From positions 1 through 57,900 of the forward strand of contig VGRO01000015.1 in NCBI GenBank assembly GCA_016875335.1: 57,900 bases of DNA, in the 5' to 3' direction. Positions 17,088 to 25,985 of this stretch are shown one piece after another; the first letter of the stretch is position 1; each line of letters opens with the position of its first letter. This stretch comes from Deltaproteobacteria bacterium (lineage in GTDB: Bacteria > Myxococcota_A > UBA9042). The position numbers were made by a program, and so were the translations under genes. The notes beneath the pieces were generated by a model. That model saw only the letters and a list, made by a program, of their open reading frames with translations, was not told the origin of the DNA and did no database searches.

Positions 17088-17750
17088 TCAGGGGGACGGC
17101 TTGGTGCGCCACTTCTCGATAAATTCTGCGTAGCGCCCGCGCACGGCAGGCAAGTGCCGGCGCAGGCCAGCCAGCGTGTCGCGCGGCACTTGTCGGGCGC
17201 TCAGCCGCGCCGCCCACGCCGGCACCCATCCGCCCGGATCGGCGCGCACCTGGTACTCGACGCGGGTGTGGTCGTCGTCGACCCGGGTCATGCGAAAGTG
17301 GCCGCTGCCGGTCGGCATGCGCACCACGCCGGGGTAGGGCGGGAAACGCGGGTCGTGCAGGTGGTCGAAGCGCACCACGACGTCGAGGTTGTCGCCGAGG
17401 CCGCTGACCTTGCCGCGCAGCACGGTGTCGCGGTCCTGCAGCGGCCACGGGGCTTCGGTGCGGGTGTAGAAGATGCGCTCGGTGTCGCTGGTGCGCTGCA
17501 ACTGTCGGGCGCCCACGCAGCGCTTCTGCCACTGGCAGAACCGATCGAGGTCGTCGATGACCGCCGCAATTTCGAGAATCGGCGCGGCCAACGTCGCGCT
17601 GCCGCGAAACTCAGGCAGGCTCGACCCCTCGACTTGGCGCGACTCCAGCAGCACGCCGTCCTCGGTGCCATGGCGCTCCCACTGGGCGGCGCCGGCTGCA
17701 ACGGGAAGACAGCCCAGCACGATGGCGCACCAGGGCACACGTTTTTTCAT
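17088..17750 (-). CDS. START-domain lipid-binding-like protein, exported
   Basis: The product is 220 residues from the ATG at 17750; a start at 17762 would add four residues. A signal peptide ends near AAGA at about residue 21. The body fits the START/SRPBCC fold seen in bacteria: GVLLESRQVEGS, WPLQDRDTVLRGKV, GSGHFRMTRVDDDHTRVEYQ and a C-terminal helix with RRHLPAVRGRYAEFI. Proteins of this fold bind hydrophobic ligands such as lipids; the ligand here is unknown. It ends tail-to-tail with the MepA-like gene. It is divergent from the proline-rich protein gene and has its own promoter-like sequence. Confidence 0.8.
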   Translation of the reverse strand: MKKRVPWCAIVLGCLPVAAGAAQWERHGTEDGVLLESRQVEGSSLPEFRGSATLAAPILEIAAVIDDLDRFCQWQKRCVGARQLQRTSDTERIFYTRTEAPWPLQDRDTVLRGKVSGLGDNLDVVVRFDHLHDPRFPPYPGVVRMPTGSGHFRMTRVDDDHTRVEYQVRADPGGWVPAWAARLSARQVPRDTLAGLRRHLPAVRGRYAEFIEKWRTKPSP

Positions 17751-17793
17751 GGAGGCGGGCATGTCGGACCGGGCTGCGGCGTTGGGGGTTGGC

Positions 17794-17822
17794 AGGGTAG
17801 CGCGCCGCCCCGGCCGTTCCAA
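17794..17822 (-). promoter_or_regulatory. Sigma-70-like promoter of the START-domain gene
   Basis: On the minus strand TTGGAA (17822-17817), a 17-base spacer and TACCCT (17799-17794) give a start near 17787, 25-37 bases upstream of the two candidate start codons. Confidence 0.5.
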
Positions 17823-17895
17823 GGGCCGTGAACCGCACAGGCACACCGCGCGTCCGACCCAGCACAGCGCCCGCTGGCGCAAAGACAGGCTCCCC

Positions 17896-18723
17896 ATGGC
17901 TCGCAGCGTCGCAGGTTCCGAGGCGGGGTTTTTCGCACGGCACTGGCTGGGGCTGCTTGGCGCCGTGGTCGCCGCGAACGCCCTGGCCGTCGGCGCCATC
18001 CTTTTCGAGCCCGGCCCAGCCCGCGCCCAACCGGCGGCCGTCGACGAATCACCCGCGGACGAGCCGGCCGCCGCGGCACTGGGCGGGCGGGTCCCAGCCG
18101 TCGATGCGCCCCCCGAACCCGTCGATGCGCCCCCCGAACCCGCGGATGCGCCCCCAGACAAGGCGGTCGACCTCAAGCTGCCCGGCTATCTGCCGCCCCT
18201 CAAGGGCATGCCGCAGGTGGCCGCGCTGCCCGTCGGACCCGACGGACTGCCGATGAGCCCCGAAGTCGCCGAGGGCTTTGCGATGATCGAAGAATTCCGC
18301 GGCACGCTCGAGCGCCTGCTGGGCGTTTTCGACCGCAGTGGGCGTACCACGGCGGCGGCCGAAGCCTTCAAGGCCGCGTTCGCCGCCGAGGCCTCGCGCA
18401 TGGCACAGCGCGCGGCCAAGCTCGACCTGAGCAAGCTGCCCGAGCCCGACCAGACCCGCCTGCGCAACCACGGCGAGAAGGTCCTGATGCCCGTCATCAA
18501 ACGGATGCAGGCCATGATCCTCGGCTCGGTCGACGGACAAGGTGCGCAACAAGGGGAGCACGATCCCGTTCGAACCGGAGACGAGGCCGATCTCGACGAA
18601 CCCTACGACCTGGTCGAAGAACCCGAGCGGGAGGAGCGCCTCGACCCTGCCGACGAAACGCACCTGGAGCCGGTGCCCGACGTACAGGCGCCCGACCCGC
18701 TGACCCGCGTCATTCTCGAATAG
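17896..18723 (+). CDS. Uncharacterised exported proline-rich protein
   Basis: The product is 275 residues from the ATG at 17896. Residues about 13-45 include a hydrophobic segment ending ARAQ, so it is probably exported or anchored by one helix. Then comes a Pro/Ala/Glu-rich stretch with a near-tandem DAPPEP/VDAPPEP/ADAPPD unit around residues 75-95. A helical middle part (about 120-215) contains many alanines and charged residues, and the C-terminal third is strongly acidic. I do not recognise a family. It ends six bases from the convergent pyruvate-kinase-like gene. Function unknown. Confidence 0.65.
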   Translation: MARSVAGSEAGFFARHWLGLLGAVVAANALAVGAILFEPGPARAQPAAVDESPADEPAAAALGGRVPAVDAPPEPVDAPPEPADAPPDKAVDLKLPGYLPPLKGMPQVAALPVGPDGLPMSPEVAEGFAMIEEFRGTLERLLGVFDRSGRTTAAAEAFKAAFAAEASRMAQRAAKLDLSKLPEPDQTRLRNHGEKVLMPVIKRMQAMILGSVDGQGAQQGEHDPVRTGDEADLDEPYDLVEEPEREERLDPADETHLEPVPDVQAPDPLTRVILE

Positions 18724-18729
18724 CCGCCG

Positions 18730-20589
18730 TCAGCCCACGCGCGGTCCCCTGCGCAATGTCGCAGCGCTCAACTGCCGGTAGAGTTGGCGCTTCTTGTATT
18801 GGTGCTGCTCCATCTTGTGAAGGATGCGGCCAAGCGTCGCCACCGCTTGCTCGATGTGGTCGCCCTTGTTGAGCATCACGCATTCGGCGCGCACCGCCAT
18901 CGCCGCATCGGTCACCTCGGCCCGCGACGGCTGCCCTGTGCGCGCCAAGGTGTCGAGCACCTGCGTGGCCCAGATGACCGGCAAGTGGGCAGCCTCGCTG
19001 AACCAAAGGATCTCTTCCTGCACCTCCGCCAGGCGCTCGAAGCCCAGTTCCACGGCGAGATCGCCGCGCGCGATCATCACGCCGACCGGGTGGCGGCGCA
19101 TGGCGGCCAGCAATACCGAGGGCAGGTGCGCAAACGCCGAATGCGTCTCGATCTTGAGCACCACACCCAGCCGATGACCGCCGCAAGCGTCCATCGCTGC
19201 GTGCAGGCTCTCGACGTCGGCCGCGGTGCGCACGAACGACAGGCCGACCATGTCGGCGTGCCCCACGGCGAAACGCAGCGCCTCGCGGTCGGCGGGCCCG
19301 ATGGCCGGCACCCGCAGCCGCGTGTCGGGCACGTTGATCCCCGCGTCGCCGCGCAGCTTGAACACACCGCCTTGGGTGCGCACCACGTGCAGGAGCGCGC
19401 CCTCGGGTCCCGTGCGCTCGACCACCGCCTCCAGGTGGCCGTCGTCGAACAGCACCCGCTCGCCCTTGGCCAGGTCGCGCACGATCTGCGGTTCGGTGCA
19501 GCCGATCGCGGGCGGCGACACCCAGCTGCCGGTGGCCGAGCGCACGCCCGGGTCGGCGGGTTCCTCGTCGCCGCGCAACAGCAGCCGGTCGCCTGTGCGC
19601 AGCGCGATCGCCGGACGCCGGCCGACCACGCCGCGCAACGTCGCAGTGCTGAGATGCTCCTGTCCGCGCCGCCACAGCAGGTCGATGCCGTCGGCAAGGA
19701 AAGCGCCGCGCCACAAATCGGCCGCGCCGGAACCGGTCACCCGCAGTTCGCGCTTCTTGTCGCGAAGGTCTCGAAACTGCAGCAGGTCGTCCGGCTGCAA
19801 CTGGCGGAGCATGGCCGGCGGCAACACCACGTGGGGACCGCGGGTGGCCTGGCCCGGCCGCACAAGGGCGACCTTGCCAGGGCCGGTGATGTTGCCGCGA
19901 TCGTCGCGCTCGGGCCGCCAGTGCGCCGGCTTGGGTCCCTCAGCCAGGGGGCCGGTGCGCAGCTTGGGACCGGGCAGATCGACCAGGATCGCCAGCCGCC
20001 GACCGGTCCGCTCGCCCGCCGCGCGCACTGCGTCGGCCATTTTGCGCCACTGGACCGGGCCGTCGTGGGCAGCATTGAGGCGAAAGCAATCCGCGCCAGC
20101 GTGCACCAGCCGCAGCACCCAGGCGACGTCGCCAGCAGCCGGCCACGCCAGGGTCACGAGGATCGCGACATGACGGCCCTGGGGCCGCGGACCCAGCAGG
20201 GCGCGGGTGTTGGCGTGCAACTGGTCGGTGGCCGCCTGCCAGTCCGGGGCCTGGCCGGGCGCGACCCGCCGCACCACGCCGCGGGCGCGCAAGGCCTCCG
20301 CGACCCGTTCGGCGACCGCGCCCACGGCCTGTGCGACGTGGCCCTCGCTGCGGCCGAGCGTGGACAACCCAAACCGTACCAAGCGGTTTTGCAGGCCGCG
20401 GCGATCGGCGTGGCGCAGCGCCACGTAGTGCACGAGGTTGGCGGCGCCATCGCGGTAGTTGGGGTCGAGTTGGTCGAGCGCGTCGGCCGCCCGCCGCTCG
20501 GCGCGCGACAGTTGCGTACGCAGCGCCTGGAGTTCGGCGTGCAGGTGGACGAGTTCTGCGACATCGTCGCGCGGCACCCTGGCGATCAT
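18730..20589 (-). CDS. Pyruvate-kinase-like protein with long N-terminal extension
   Basis: The product is 619 residues. Residues 1 to about 140 are an extension rich in Arg, Ala and Leu with helical character and no known domain. The rest follows the pyruvate kinase barrel: DCFRLNAAHDG, LVDLPGPKLRTG, then FKLRGDAGINVPDTRLRVPA, VGLSFVR, LKIETHSAF (Lys and Glu equivalent to the catalytic and metal-binding ones), MIARGDLAVELG and ATQVLDTLARTGQPSRAEV. About 170 residues are inserted around the B-domain position. The regulatory C-terminal domain of ordinary enzymes seems missing. Catalytic residues look intact, so it may use phosphoenolpyruvate or a related substrate; its true reaction is uncertain. 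Confidence 0.78.
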   Translation of the reverse strand: MIARVPRDDVAELVHLHAELQALRTQLSRAERRAADALDQLDPNYRDGAANLVHYVALRHADRRGLQNRLVRFGLSTLGRSEGHVAQAVGAVAERVAEALRARGVVRRVAPGQAPDWQAATDQLHANTRALLGPRPQGRHVAILVTLAWPAAGDVAWVLRLVHAGADCFRLNAAHDGPVQWRKMADAVRAAGERTGRRLAILVDLPGPKLRTGPLAEGPKPAHWRPERDDRGNITGPGKVALVRPGQATRGPHVVLPPAMLRQLQPDDLLQFRDLRDKKRELRVTGSGAADLWRGAFLADGIDLLWRRGQEHLSTATLRGVVGRRPAIALRTGDRLLLRGDEEPADPGVRSATGSWVSPPAIGCTEPQIVRDLAKGERVLFDDGHLEAVVERTGPEGALLHVVRTQGGVFKLRGDAGINVPDTRLRVPAIGPADREALRFAVGHADMVGLSFVRTAADVESLHAAMDACGGHRLGVVLKIETHSAFAHLPSVLLAAMRRHPVGVMIARGDLAVELGFERLAEVQEEILWFSEAAHLPVIWATQVLDTLARTGQPSRAEVTDAAMAVRAECVMLNKGDHIEQAVATLGRILHKMEQHQYKKRQLYRQLSAATLRRGPRVG

Positions 20590-20909
20590 GGTCCCGGTTC
20601 GCGGGGGCCGCCCCGCCCTCGTGCCTCTGGCGCCACGGTACGCCGGCCTCGTTGCCGCCGCCACTGCGATCGGGCCCGGACGCGGTGGTTTTTTCAGCTT
20701 GCTGCCACGGCGCTGTCACGCGTCGGCGCGACCCGGCCTCCGGCGACGCCAACCGTGCGATCGGCGAGGGCGTGCTGCTCCAATTGTCACGGCGTTTTCA
20801 CGGCGCCCCGCGGCACGGACTCCGGCCCGCTGCCGACCGTTCGCGCGCGGCGTAGACTGGCGGCACAGGGCCACCGGATCGTGGGGCGGTCGGCGGCCGG
20901 GGAGGGAAC
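20590..20909. other. Divergent intergenic region
   Basis: This 320-base region separates the minus-strand pyruvate-kinase-like gene from the plus-strand small membrane protein gene. A promoter-like pair for the latter is at 20830-20858. I see no gene, structured RNA or repeat in the remainder. Confidence 0.5.
20830..20858 (+). promoter_or_regulatory. Sigma-70-like promoter of the small Cys-rich protein gene
   Basis: CTGCCG at 20830-20835, 17 bases, then TAGACT at 20853-20858. A start near 20865 gives a leader of about 45 bases that includes the GGGAGGG ribosome site. Confidence 0.4.
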
Positions 20910-21182
20910 ATGTCCGGAACTTTTACCCCGATCTACGCGCTCTTGACCGGCACCGCGATTGCGCTGGTGGCCGCGCTGGTGATCCTGTCGCTGCGCAACC
21001 TGCTGCGGCGTCGCGTGCAGTGCCCGGTGCAGGGCGCGCACGCCGACATCGTGGTCGAGGAACACCGCAAGACCCCGTGGGATCGCAACCCGCAGCTCGA
21101 CGTGGTGCGCTGCTCGCTGATGCAAGGCGACGCCGTCACCTGCGCCAAGGGCTGCCTCGGCTGCCACACGGTCGACGCCTGA
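20910..21182 (+). CDS. Small membrane protein with C-terminal cysteine cluster
   Basis: The product is 90 residues with a strong ribosome site (GGGAGGGAAC just upstream). Residues about 8-30 form a single transmembrane helix, with basic residues after it. The rest is soluble and contains five cysteines: one early (RVQC), one in VRCSL, and three in TCAKGCLGC at the end. This arrangement suggests metal binding, such as a zinc ribbon, but no named family is recognised. The gene is divergent from the pyruvate-kinase-like gene and convergent with the TolB-like gene. It appears to be monocistronic. Confidence 0.65.
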   Translation: MSGTFTPIYALLTGTAIALVAALVILSLRNLLRRRVQCPVQGAHADIVVEEHRKTPWDRNPQLDVVRCSLMQGDAVTCAKGCLGCHTVDA

Positions 21183-21198
21183 CCGATCAGACGCTGCG

Positions 21199-22668
21199 CT
21201 ACAGCCGCGGCCAGCTGCGCGCCTGCTTGCCCGGCATGCGCTGCCAGCTCGGCGTGTAAAACTGCCCGAACGGCCCTTCGATGGGCTCGCGCGCCGCACC
21301 GTCGGCGGCCGTAATCCACAGCCGGTGGCCCTTGCCATCTTCGTTCGACACGTAGATGAGCCTTCGGCCGTCGGGCGACCACGTCGGTTCGAGCGAGCGT
21401 CGGCCCAGGCCGGGTGTCAGGCGCTGCATCTTGCCCTGTAGCGTCACCGTCAACACGTCGAGCGCATTGCCGCGCTGGCCCGAGTACGCGATCTTGCCGT
21501 CGGGCCCCCAGTCCGGGTCGGCGTTGTAGTTGCCGGCAAACGTCAGGCGCCGGACCCCAGAGCCATCGGCGGCCATGGCGTAGACTTGCGGCTCGCCGGT
21601 GCGGTCCGACACGAAGGCGATGTATTCGCCGTCGGGCGAAAAGGTCGGGCTCAAGTCGTTGGCCGGGTGGTTGGTCAGGTTGCGGTTGGGCTGGCCGGAC
21701 CAGTCGATGCTCCAGATTTCGGCCTGGTCGCCGTCGTTGATGGTCGCGACCAGTTCGCCGCGCGCGTTCTGGGCGCAGCCGCGAAACTGCAGATCCTTGC
21801 CGGCGGCAAACGGCACCGGCGGCCCGGCGGGGTCGGGCTTGCCGTCGGCTGCCTTCGGGTCGGCGGTCTTGGCATCCTTCTTGGATTTGCCCTTGGGCAG
21901 CGTCGGCGTCAGGTCCGACATCGCCATCAGTTGCATCGCGTCGAGCTTGTACAGGCTTGGCATGCCGGAGCGGAACGACGTGTACATCAGCCCCCCGTCC
22001 TGCAACTGCACGGGAAACATGTGGATGCCGGGGTCGGCGACCAGGATGCGGCGATTGGCGCCGTCGGCATCGACCTGGTAGATGCAGCGGTCGCAGCCGG
22101 GGGCCTTGGACGAGAAGAAAATGACTGTGTCGAAGCTGCCTTCGATGCCGGTCAGCGCCCCCTGCACGCCGTTGAACACCCGGTGGGCCATCGAACGCAG
22201 CGACGCGGCCGGTGACACCTGCACCGCATAGTCTTGCAGCGGCAGCAGTTTGCCCTCGCGCGCCTCGGCCACCGCGGCGTGCAATTCGTAGTAACCGGCC
22301 TCCTTGCCGGGCTTGATCGCTGTGGCCAGCACAAAGTTGGCACCGGCAGCCGCCGCGGCCGAGGCGCGGAGGGCAAAGCCGGGCAGCGGCGCCTTGACCA
22401 TCTGCGCAGCGTGCGCCGCCGTGCCGTGGATCGGCCGCACGAACCCCGACAAGCGGGCGTCGTTGTTGAGCACCTGCTCCAGGACCTCGCAGTCTTTCTT
22501 GGCGGCCGCGCACACCGGCGGCAGCACCAGCAGACTGTCGAGCGGCCGCTGCGTCGCCTCGATGATGACGTGCAGCCCTGGATCATCGGGCGGCGGCGCG
22601 GGCGTCTGGGCCGGGGCGGGAACGGCGACAGCGAGGGCCAAGGCAACGAACGGCAGACGACGAAACAT
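21199..22668 (-). CDS. TolB-like beta-propeller protein, exported
   Basis: The product is 489 residues with a signal peptide of about 20 residues ending APAQ. The N-terminal 190 residues are mixed alpha/beta. The rest has WD40-like PD repeats: LSPTFSPDGEYIAFVSDRTG, WGPDGKIAYSGQRGN and LEPTWSPDGRRLIYVSNEDG, as in TolB. A Lys/Ala/Asp-rich linker interrupts the propeller near residue 270. TolB is a periplasmic partner in the Tol-Pal envelope system, but no other tol gene is nearby, so the protein may have another binding role. GGAGG lies about ten bases before the ATG. Confidence 0.75.
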   Translation of the reverse strand: MFRRLPFVALALAVAVPAPAQTPAPPPDDPGLHVIIEATQRPLDSLLVLPPVCAAAKKDCEVLEQVLNNDARLSGFVRPIHGTAAHAAQMVKAPLPGFALRASAAAAAGANFVLATAIKPGKEAGYYELHAAVAEAREGKLLPLQDYAVQVSPAASLRSMAHRVFNGVQGALTGIEGSFDTVIFFSSKAPGCDRCIYQVDADGANRRILVADPGIHMFPVQLQDGGLMYTSFRSGMPSLYKLDAMQLMAMSDLTPTLPKGKSKKDAKTADPKAADGKPDPAGPPVPFAAGKDLQFRGCAQNARGELVATINDGDQAEIWSIDWSGQPNRNLTNHPANDLSPTFSPDGEYIAFVSDRTGEPQVYAMAADGSGVRRLTFAGNYNADPDWGPDGKIAYSGQRGNALDVLTVTLQGKMQRLTPGLGRRSLEPTWSPDGRRLIYVSNEDGKGHRLWITAADGAAREPIEGPFGQFYTPSWQRMPGKQARSWPRL

Positions 22669-22767
22669 GGACAGCGGACCTCCGGACCCGCGACTTTGCG
22701 GTGGTTGCGGGCTGCGGTCAAGGCGGTTGGGCCGGCGACGCGGCGGAGGCGCGCCCCACGCGCGGGT

Positions 22768-24069
22768 TCAATCCTGGCCGCGCAAGGCCGCCAACCGCGC
22801 GCCCACCCGGTCGGCATCGGCCGGCCACACATAGACGCGTTCGAGCGTGGTTTGTTCGGCGTAGCGCTCGAAAAGCTGGGTGGCGTGACCAAGCTGCGTC
22901 CACTGCACGCCTGCATGCGGCACGCGCCGGCACACGAAAATGCGCCGCTGGCGGTCGGCGGCCCGGTACTTGGACAGTGCGCCGTGGCTGGTCACCCGCA
23001 GGTGGTCGATGCCGTCGGCTTGCAGGGCAGCCACCAGGTCGTCGATCGGCTCCTTGCCGCTCGGCGTCGATTCGGCCACCAGATCCAGGGGTTGGCGGTG
23101 CACGATGCCGCCGGCCCACAGACTCTGGCCGGCCATGCCGCGCAGCACCCGCCACAGCGCGTGGTCGTCGAACTGCAGATACGCTTCGGGATCGGCCGGC
23201 GCACGGCAGTATTGCGGAAACTGCTCGTAGAAGCGCCGCAACATGTGGTCGTAGCACACCGATTTCTTGTGGAAGTACACCATCAGGAACATGTGGTGGC
23301 GGCTGAGCAGGAAATCGTCGAACGTGAACACCGCCCGATCTTCGAGACCCAGGTGCAACTGGCCGGAGGGGTCGATGTAGTGGCACAGGTGGGCGACCAG
23401 CCACTGCACGTCGAACTGGCCGTAGCTCACGCCGGTGAAGTAGCTGTCGCGCAACAGGTAGTCCATGCGATCGACGTCGAGTTCGCTCGAAATCAAGGTC
23501 GACAGCAGGCTCTTGAGGTCATGGCCGGCAATCGCGAACGGCCGGTCGCCAGCCACCACCTCGTCGCTGATGAGCGCGGCGATGTGCGCAGGTTCAATCC
23601 CGCTTGGACCCGCCGCGCGCCGCAGGACGTCGGTCAGGCCCGACGCCAACAGGAACTGCAACGTGTAGTCCTCGTGCGAACCGTGGCGCTCGCCGGTCGC
23701 GGTCGATCGACCCGGCAGCGGCGGCAACAGCATCTCAGAGCTGTGCGACAGCGGCGGGTGGCCCAGGTCGTGGCACAGCGCGGCCAAGCGCACGGTCTGG
23801 CGCAGACGCAAGCGGTCGTCGGCCGGCAACCACGGCGTGTCGCGCAGCGCGGCGTCGAAGGCCAAACCCGCCAGGTGCATGGCGCCGATCGAGTGCAAAA
23901 ACCGCGTGTGGGTGGCCCCCGGCCACGTGAACTCGGAGAAACCCAACTGCTTGATGTTGCGCAGGCGCTGGAAATAGGGCGAGTCGATGACCGCCTGTTC
24001 GGCGACGCTGAGCGCAATCGGCCCGTGGACCGGGTCGCGGATTTCGATGCGCCGCGCGGGGGCGTTCAT
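22768..24069 (-). CDS. HD-domain phosphohydrolase (SAMHD1/dGTPase-like)
   Basis: The product is 433 residues. It begins with IEIRDPVHGPI, a typical start for SAMHD1-like bacterial HD proteins, then SPYFQRLRNIKQLGF, TRFLHSIGAMHLAG and LCHDLGHPPLSHSSE. This supplies the metal-binding His/His-Asp set. SELDVDRMDYLLRDSYFTGVSYG gives the conserved Asp and further motif. Family members hydrolyse deoxynucleoside triphosphates or related compounds. The ATG overlaps the stop of the upstream TMTC-like gene by the ATGA pattern, so the two are coupled. A role in nucleotide pools or defence is only family-based. Confidence 0.88.
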   Translation of the reverse strand: MNAPARRIEIRDPVHGPIALSVAEQAVIDSPYFQRLRNIKQLGFSEFTWPGATHTRFLHSIGAMHLAGLAFDAALRDTPWLPADDRLRLRQTVRLAALCHDLGHPPLSHSSEMLLPPLPGRSTATGERHGSHEDYTLQFLLASGLTDVLRRAAGPSGIEPAHIAALISDEVVAGDRPFAIAGHDLKSLLSTLISSELDVDRMDYLLRDSYFTGVSYGQFDVQWLVAHLCHYIDPSGQLHLGLEDRAVFTFDDFLLSRHHMFLMVYFHKKSVCYDHMLRRFYEQFPQYCRAPADPEAYLQFDDHALWRVLRGMAGQSLWAGGIVHRQPLDLVAESTPSGKEPIDDLVAALQADGIDHLRVTSHGALSKYRAADRQRRIFVCRRVPHAGVQWTQLGHATQLFERYAEQTTLERVYVWPADADRVGARLAALRGQD

Positions 24070-25979
24070 GGCGGGGACTCCAAGGTGGCCGAGGTGGCGC
24101 CGGGCAGGGCAACGGACGCCGCTGAACGGGCACGCGCGAGGTCGTCCGCCATGCCTTGCAGCGCCGGATCAGGCGGCGATGCCGCGCGCAGACCGGCCAA
24201 GGTCCGTTCCGCAAGGTCGAACCGGCCCCCAGCGATGGCTCCGCGCATCCGTGCCTGCCCGGCACGCGGGTCCACCGCCGGGTCGGCCCCACAGTAGCGC
24301 GCCCAGCGTTCGGCGTCGCGGTCGTTGCCGGCGGCGATGCCGAGCGCGTACACCTCGAGGGCGCGGACGGGGCCGAGGGCCGAGGGCTTGATCGCCGTGC
24401 CGATCGCAAATGCCCGAGCGAATTGCCCGCAGCGCCAGCCCCAATTCAGGGCGGCGAGGCGAGCCGGCTGGGCGGGCTTGCCGAGGTGTTCCAGGGCCAG
24501 GACGAAGGGCTCGGCGGCCGCGCAGTCGCTGCGGTAGGCCGCGGCGTCCAGGCCAATGGCCAGCAGGGCTGCGTCTTTGGGGTCCAGCGCCAGGGCCGCA
24601 CGCGCGGGAGCGACCGGGTCCAGGGGCGCCTTGCGGACCACGATTTCGTGGGAAAGGTTGGCCTGCATGCGAAACGACCGCGGCTCGGTCGCCACCGCGT
24701 GGGCATACAGCGACAGATTGTCGCGCCACGCGGGCGCGTAGCGGGCAGCCTGCGCGGCCCACCACACCGCCAGCACCACGGCGGCAACCGCTCCCAGGCG
24801 AGCGCGCGCGACTGCGGTTCGCTGCACACCGACGGCGACGCCGCAACCGGCCACCGCCGCCAACGCCGCCAGCGGCGCACACAGCAGCCGGTCGCCGTAC
24901 AGGACCGTGGACGGCACCAGCAGGTTCGACACCGGCAGGTACCAAGCAACCGCGGCTACCAAGGGCATCAGCCACAGCGGCACCTCGACCACAGGATCCG
25001 CGCGCCTGGCACGCCAGCGGCGCAGCGCCAACGCTACTGCCGCCGCGGCCAGCAGCAAGGCCCCGAGGCCGACCACACCCGGCGCCGTCAGCGCACGCTG
25101 CACCGGCCACACGTCAAAAGTATAGTCCGGCGACAGCGACTCGGGCCACAGCGCGTGGCCGATGGCCTGACCGGCGACGTCCAGCCCGGTCCACACCCGC
25201 TCGGCGAAACCGACCCGAACCAAGGGGTTGTCGTGCCAGTGGACCTTGAGGCCGCTCGACGGCCACAGATTCCACACGCGCCAGGTCCCAACGGCCGCCA
25301 GCGCCGTGGCCAACGCCAGCGCCAGCGATCGAAGCTGTCGGGCAGGCAACCGCTCGGCGATGGCCCACGCTGCCGCGAGCACCACAAAGGCCAGGGCGGA
25401 CTCCTTGGACAAGAGCGCCAACGCCCACCAGGCGGCAGCCGCGGCCCACCGGCGGTGGACTGCGGGGCAGCCGGGGCGCGCGGCTTGCAGCGATCGAAGG
25501 GCAAGCAGGCAAAACAGCAACCCCATCAGCTCTGGTCGGTTGGCCGGACAGGCGACGATCTCGACCAACGCGGGGTGGACCACCCACACCAGACTGGCGG
25601 CCAGGCCGGCGCGATCGGCAAGGGTGGACTCGGCGTCGCGCACGCGCAGCCCCGCGGTCACCGCCCGGCCCAGCAACCACGCGCACGCCCAGGCCAGCGC
25701 CAGGTTGACCATGCGGCGGCCGGTCGGCGTATCCAACCCGATCGGCAGTTCCAGGCAGTAGCTGAGCGTGACCAGCGGCCGGGCAGGCAACACGTCGAAC
25801 CTGGCCACTGGCCCAAACCACCGGCCGGCCAAGATGCCGCGCAGGTCGGGCGGGAACGCCACCAGCGGGTTGCCGGTGACCGCTGCGCCGTCGTCGAGCA
25901 CCCATTGGGCGTCCGCCAGCCCCGGACCGTACAGCAGGGCCAGCGCCACGCCGGGCAACAAGACCGCAAGCGCGCGCAT
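24066..25979 (-). CDS. TMTC-like multi-pass membrane protein with C-terminal helical repeats
   Basis: The product is 637 residues. Ten or more hydrophobic helices fill the first 420 residues. Segments such as WVLDDGAAVTGNPLV, RPLVTLSYCLE, LVWVVHPALVEIV and LLSKESALAFV match bacterial relatives of the TMTC family (DUF1736), which are glycosyltransferase-like with C-terminal tetratricopeptide repeats. The last 200 residues are soluble and alpha-helical, though the repeat motifs are weak. Eukaryotic members transfer mannose to proteins; the bacterial reaction is unknown. It is in line after rodA and before the HD gene, with six bases and an overlap at the two junctions. Confidence 0.78.
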   Translation of the reverse strand: MRALAVLLPGVALALLYGPGLADAQWVLDDGAAVTGNPLVAFPPDLRGILAGRWFGPVARFDVLPARPLVTLSYCLELPIGLDTPTGRRMVNLALAWACAWLLGRAVTAGLRVRDAESTLADRAGLAASLVWVVHPALVEIVACPANRPELMGLLFCLLALRSLQAARPGCPAVHRRWAAAAAWWALALLSKESALAFVVLAAAWAIAERLPARQLRSLALALATALAAVGTWRVWNLWPSSGLKVHWHDNPLVRVGFAERVWTGLDVAGQAIGHALWPESLSPDYTFDVWPVQRALTAPGVVGLGALLLAAAAVALALRRWRARRADPVVEVPLWLMPLVAAVAWYLPVSNLLVPSTVLYGDRLLCAPLAALAAVAGCGVAVGVQRTAVARARLGAVAAVVLAVWWAAQAARYAPAWRDNLSLYAHAVATEPRSFRMQANLSHEIVVRKAPLDPVAPARAALALDPKDAALLAIGLDAAAYRSDCAAAEPFVLALEHLGKPAQPARLAALNWGWRCGQFARAFAIGTAIKPSALGPVRALEVYALGIAAGNDRDAERWARYCGADPAVDPRAGQARMRGAIAGGRFDLAERTLAGLRAASPPDPALQGMADDLARARSAASVALPGATSATLESPP

Positions 25980-25985
25980 CGAACC

